The notes under the pieces are model-generated. The model did no database searches, was not told the origin of the DNA, and saw nothing but the letters and a program-made list of their open reading frames with translations. Shown here piece by piece: positions 20,726 to 23,620 of a DNA stretch of 23,620 nt (position 1 is the first letter of the stretch; each line of letters starts with the position of its first letter). This DNA is from Clostridia bacterium (GTDB taxonomy: Bacteria; Bacillota_A; Clostridia; Christensenellales; Aristaeellaceae): NCBI GenBank assembly GCA_017399225.1, contig JAFQEB010000079.1, positions 1 through 23,620 on the forward strand. The letters are read 5' to 3'. The position numbers and the translations under genes are program-made.

Positions 20726-23620
20726 TCAGTCCATGAGCGCCATCTGGGCTTCCACCAGCGCTTCGTAGTCCTTGTTGTCCGCGAAGCCGTGGATGCCGGA
20801 GATGTTGTCGGTGTAGTAGCAGCTGTTGTTGATGTACAGCAGCACCTTGGTATCGCCGCCAAGCTGGTCGGCAATGCTGATGGGCTCGCCGAAGGCAAAG
20901 CCGGTCAGCTGCTCCGGATCGGTGGTCGTGACGTCGTTCAGGGTGGCCAGGAAGGTCATGAACTCAGTCTCCATGGTGATCTTGGGCGCGTTGTACAGCT
21001 TGTAGGTGACGGTCACATAGCCGTCCTCGACCAGCACGGTCACCTCGCCGATGACGTGCATGTTGCCCGCAACCAGCTCGAAGGTCTGCTCGCCCTCGAC
21101 GGACAGGTCGATGGCGGTGAACATGTTCCAGACGTCCAGATCATCGCGCACGTCGCGGAAGCGGGGGCCGATGGAGGAGACGGTCATCCGGTACAGGGTG
21201 AAGTTGGGGATCTCCTGATACTCGGTCTCGCCGCAGCATTCACACACGCGGTACTTTTCGCCGGGAGCATCCTCCGTGGGAGGACGGCTGACGATCCACT
21301 CGCCGGTGTGGCCGGTGGCGGGGATGGCCTCGGTGTAGGTGTGGGAGGCGTCGTTCTGACAGGTGAAGGTCTTCACGCCGTCCTCTTCACAGGTGGGAGC
21401 AGTGGTCTCAACGCCGTCGTCATAATCGTGGCCGATGGCGGGGATGGCCTCGGTGTAGGTGTGGGAGGCGTCGTTCTGGCAGGTGAAGGTCTTCACGCCG
21501 TCCTCTTCACAGGTGGGAGCGGTGGTCTCAACGCCGTCGTCGTAGTCATGGCCGATGGCGTCGACAGTCTCGGTGTAGGTGTGGTCGCAGCCCTCATTCT
21601 GGCAGGTGAAGAGCTTCTCGCCCTCCTCCTCACAGGTGGGAGCCTTGGTCTCCACGCCCTCGTCGTAGCTGTGGCCGGTGGCGGGGATCACTTCGCCCTC
21701 GATCTCAGTACCGCAGACGGTGCACTCGTAGGTCGCAGAGCCATCCTCGGTGCAGGTGGGAGGCACGATCACAGCCTGGTCAGGCTTGCTGTGGCCCTTG
21801 GCAGGGATGGTTTCCTCAGTGGTCTTGCCGCAAACAGTACAGGTGGTGACCAGCGTGCCCTCTTCGGTACAGGTGGGGGCGGGCTTCTCCACGCCGGCAT
21901 CCCACTTATGATCCTCGGTCACGGGAACAGCCTCGGTCTTGGTGTGCTCGGCGTCATTCTTACAGGTGAAGGTCTTCACGCCTTCGTCCTTACAGGTGGG
22001 CTCGGTGGTCACAACGCCCTCGTCGTAGTCATGGCCGATGGCATCGATCGCTTCGGTGTAGGTGTGGTCGCAGCCCTCATTCTGGCAGGTGAAGAGCTTC
22101 TCGCCCTCCTCCTCACAGGTGGGAGCCTTGGTCTCCACGCCCTCGTCGTAGCTGTGGCCGGTGGCGGGGATCACTTCACCCTCGATCTCCGTACCGCAGA
22201 CGGTGCACTTGTAGGACTCGGAACCATCCTCAGTGCAGGTGGGCGGCACGATCACAGCCTGGTCGGGCTTGCTGTGGCCCTTGGCGGGGATGACGTCTTC
22301 CTTGGTCTCGCCGCAAACGGTACAGGTGCTGACCAGCGTGCCCTCCTCGGTGCAGGTGGGGGCAGGCTTCTCCACGCCGGCGTCCCACTTGTGATCCTCG
22401 GTCACGGGAACGGACTCGGTCTTGGTGTGGGTGGCGTCGTTCTTGCAGGTGAAGGTCTTCACGCCCTCGTCCTTACAGGTGGGCTCGGTGGTCACAACGC
22501 CCTCGTCGTAGTCATGGCCGATGGCGTCGATCGCCTCAGTCTTGGTGTGGGTGGCGTCGTTCTTACAGGTGAAGGTCTTCACGCCCTCCTCCTCACAGGT
22601 GGGGGCAGTGGTCTCCACGCCATCGTCGTAATCATGGCCGGTGGCGGGGATGGCTTCAGTCTCGGTGTAGTCGCAGTTCTGGCAGGTGAAGGTCTTCACG
22701 CCATCCTGCTCACAGGTGGGGGCAGTGGTCTCCACGCCGTCATCCAGCTTATGGCCGGGGGCGTCCAGCACGGTGACCTCCATGGCCTCGGAGCAGTTGA
22801 TGCAGTAGACGGTCAGAGAGCCATCCTCTTCACAGGTGGGCTCAACACGCACAGGGGTGGTGGAAGGCTTGTGACCGGCAGCAGGGATCACCTCAGTCTT
22901 CACGTCGCCGCAGGCAGTACAGGTGGAGGTCTTCTTGCCCTCGGTGGTGCAGGTGGCTTCCGGCTCCACCACCGCTTCGCCGTAGGAGTGGCCCGTAGCG
23001 GTGATGATCTCCGTCTTCACGTCGCCGCAGCCGGAGCAGGTGGAGATCTTCACGCCGTCCTTGGTGCAGGTGGCGGGAGTGATCTCGTCGGTGTAGGCAT
23101 GGCCCGTCGCTGGGATGGCCTCGGTCTTGGTCTGGGTGCAGCCGTCGTTCTGGCAGGTGTAGGTCTTCACGCCCTCGGACTCGCAGCCGGGCTCCTTGGT
23201 CGTCTTGCCCGCATCCCACTTATGCTCCGTGCAGCCCGCGGACGCGATGGTCACGCTGCCGCCGCTGGTGCTGACGCCGATGGAAACTTCGTTGTCGTCG
23301 AAGTCATAAGCGCCCATGTTGTAGCAGGAGATGGTGTAGGTCTTGCCGGGCACGGCATTGGAGGTCACCTTGAAGGTGGCAGTGCCGATGCTGCCGCCGC
23401 CAAAGGGGCTCATCGCAGCGAAGAAGAAGCCGTTCTTGCCGCCGGCAACGCCGCTGGCGCCCGTAGCACTGACAAACTGCAGCGCGGACTTGTCATAGGA
23501 GAAGCCCACGTCGAAGGCACAGGCGTCGTTGGGGTTGGAAACAGAAACAGAGATGGTGACCGTGTCGCCAGCCTTGTAATCGGCAAAGGCAACACTGGCT
23601 GCGCAGACCAGAAGTACGCA
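20726..23620 (-). CDS. Secreted cohesin-like/Cys-His-repeat surface protein (partial, N terminus cut by window)
   Basis: 964 residues are visible and the frame is open to the window edge. The first residues (CVLLVCAASVAFA, then DYKAGD) look like the end of a signal peptide, so only a few codons are missing. GTG at 23509 is not the real start. Visible residues about 14-125 form a cohesin-like beta-sandwich (SVSVSNPNDACAFDVGFSYD through SIGVSTSGGSVTI). Then come 16 tandem modules of 37-41 residues (PTC..DGVKTFTC.NC....IPATGH pattern), a degenerate 17th half (CECCGETEYQEIPN), and a unique C-terminal domain of about 160 residues ending ALMD. No sorting motif, SLH domain or enzyme domain is seen. 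It is probably an extracellular structural, adhesive or metal-binding protein. The function is unknown. Confidence 0.85.
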   Translation of the reverse strand, partial: CVLLVCAASVAFADYKAGDTVTISVSVSNPNDACAFDVGFSYDKSALQFVSATGASGVAGGKNGFFFAAMSPFGGGSIGTATFKVTSNAVPGKTYTISCYNMGAYDFDDNEVSIGVSTSGGSVTIASAGCTEHKWDAGKTTKEPGCESEGVKTYTCQNDGCTQTKTEAIPATGHAYTDEITPATCTKDGVKISTCSGCGDVKTEIITATGHSYGEAVVEPEATCTTEGKKTSTCTACGDVKTEVIPAAGHKPSTTPVRVEPTCEEDGSLTVYCINCSEAMEVTVLDAPGHKLDDGVETTAPTCEQDGVKTFTCQNCDYTETEAIPATGHDYDDGVETTAPTCEEEGVKTFTCKNDATHTKTEAIDAIGHDYDEGVVTTEPTCKDEGVKTFTCKNDATHTKTESVPVTEDHKWDAGVEKPAPTCTEEGTLVSTCTVCGETKEDVIPAKGHSKPDQAVIVPPTCTEDGSESYKCTVCGTEIEGEVIPATGHSYDEGVETKAPTCEEEGEKLFTCQNEGCDHTYTEAIDAIGHDYDEGVVTTEPTCKDEGVKTFTCKNDAEHTKTEAVPVTEDHKWDAGVEKPAPTCTEEGTLVTTCTVCGKTTEETIPAKGHSKPDQAVIVPPTCTEDGSATYECTVCGTEIEGEVIPATGHSYDEGVETKAPTCEEEGEKLFTCQNEGCDHTYTETVDAIGHDYDDGVETTAPTCEEDGVKTFTCQNDASHTYTEAIPAIGHDYDDGVETTAPTCEEDGVKTFTCQNDASHTYTEAIPATGHTGEWIVSRPPTEDAPGEKYRVCECCGETEYQEIPNFTLYRMTVSSIGPRFRDVRDDLDVWNMFTAIDLSVEGEQTFELVAGNMHVIGEVTVLVEDGYVTVTYKLYNAPKITMETEFMTFLATLNDVTTTDPEQLTGFAFGEPISIADQLGGDTKVLLYINNSCYYTDNISGIHGFADNKDYEALVEAQMALMD
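21308..23221 (-). repeat. 16 tandem Cys/His coding modules
   Basis: Unit lengths from the N terminus are 41, 37, 39, 40, 39, 40, 41, 39, 40, 41, 41, 39, 40, 41, 40 and 40 residues. Most have C-x9-C then C-x2-C-type or C-x5-H-type spacing, closing with GH or DH. Openings vary between KWDAG, SKPDQ, SYDEG, DYDEG and DYDDG types. The last two units (21308-21427, 21428-21547) are nearly identical in DNA. Confidence 0.92.
21548..22513 (-). repeat. 483-bp higher-order tandem duplication
   Basis: Modules 7-10 (22031-22513) and 11-14 (21548-22030) have the same order of types (DYDEG, KWDAG, SKPDQ, SYDEG), the same lengths (41, 39, 40, 41) and highly similar DNA at an exact 483-bp offset. For example, CACGATCACAGCCTGGTC occurs at 21764 and again at 22247. 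A block of four modules was duplicated as a unit. Confidence 0.88.

Noticed and set aside
21308..23221. Regular repeats considered as a CRISPR array
   Set aside because: The units are about 120 bp, translate in one frame to conserved protein modules and lack short repeat/unique spacer structure.
23507..23509. GTG as the start of the large repeat protein
   Set aside because: The frame stays open to the window edge and codes the end of a signal peptide and the first cohesin-like strands upstream of this GTG.

Overview
The window is GC-rich and most genes have strong Shine-Dalgarno sites. Several promoters match the vegetative consensus (TTGnnn, 17 bp, TATAAT). Together with luxS, an NADP-type glutamate dehydrogenase, a TTG-started ABC exporter, a HasB-like UDP-glucose dehydrogenase and several plant- or host-glycan hydrolases, this suggests a gut-type Firmicute of class Clostridia. 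The genus cannot be set from the sequence alone. Chromosomal housekeeping genes predominate. I see no phage genes, transposase or CRISPR array.

Layout. 1-364 holds no gene, only palindromic repeats. 365-2232 (minus) carries a metallophosphoesterase, luxS and a GNAT acetyltransferase. The GNAT gene sits behind a promoter, an 18-codon leader ORF and an intrinsic terminator, which together look like a transcription attenuator. A divergent promoter drives a plus-strand operon at 2508-4773 (radical SAM protein, DUF3237-like protein, alpha/beta hydrolase) whose genes overlap by ATGA. 4841-8935 (minus) holds a C_GCAxxG_C_C protein and a heterodimeric ABC exporter. One exporter half has a degenerate ATP site and a 45-bp palindromic element inserted in frame in its nucleotide-binding domain.

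9086-13823 (plus) is a compact operon: secreted SH3 protein, cytoplasmic-looking GH95 alpha-fucosidase-type enzyme, secreted SH3-containing protein. It converges on a minus-strand operon, 17543-13950, coding a cytoplasmic-looking GH43 enzyme and a secreted GH5 endoglucanase-type enzyme with Ig-like domains. Together these form a small glycan-use island. 17637-20252 (minus) carries a UDP-glucose 6-dehydrogenase and gdhA, the latter with a palindrome over its -35 box. A tRNA-Arg(CCT) gene follows on the plus strand.

20726 to the window end (minus) is a large secreted protein, cut at its N terminus by the window. It has a cohesin-like first domain, then 16 tandem ~40-residue Cys/His modules and a unique C-terminal domain.

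The items most worth a second look are the GNAT leader/attenuator, the Cys/His module array (ligand spacing suggests metal binding), the in-frame palindrome in the ABC ATPase, and the translationally coupled radical SAM operon of unknown purpose. Functions are assigned from remembered family motifs. No database search was run.
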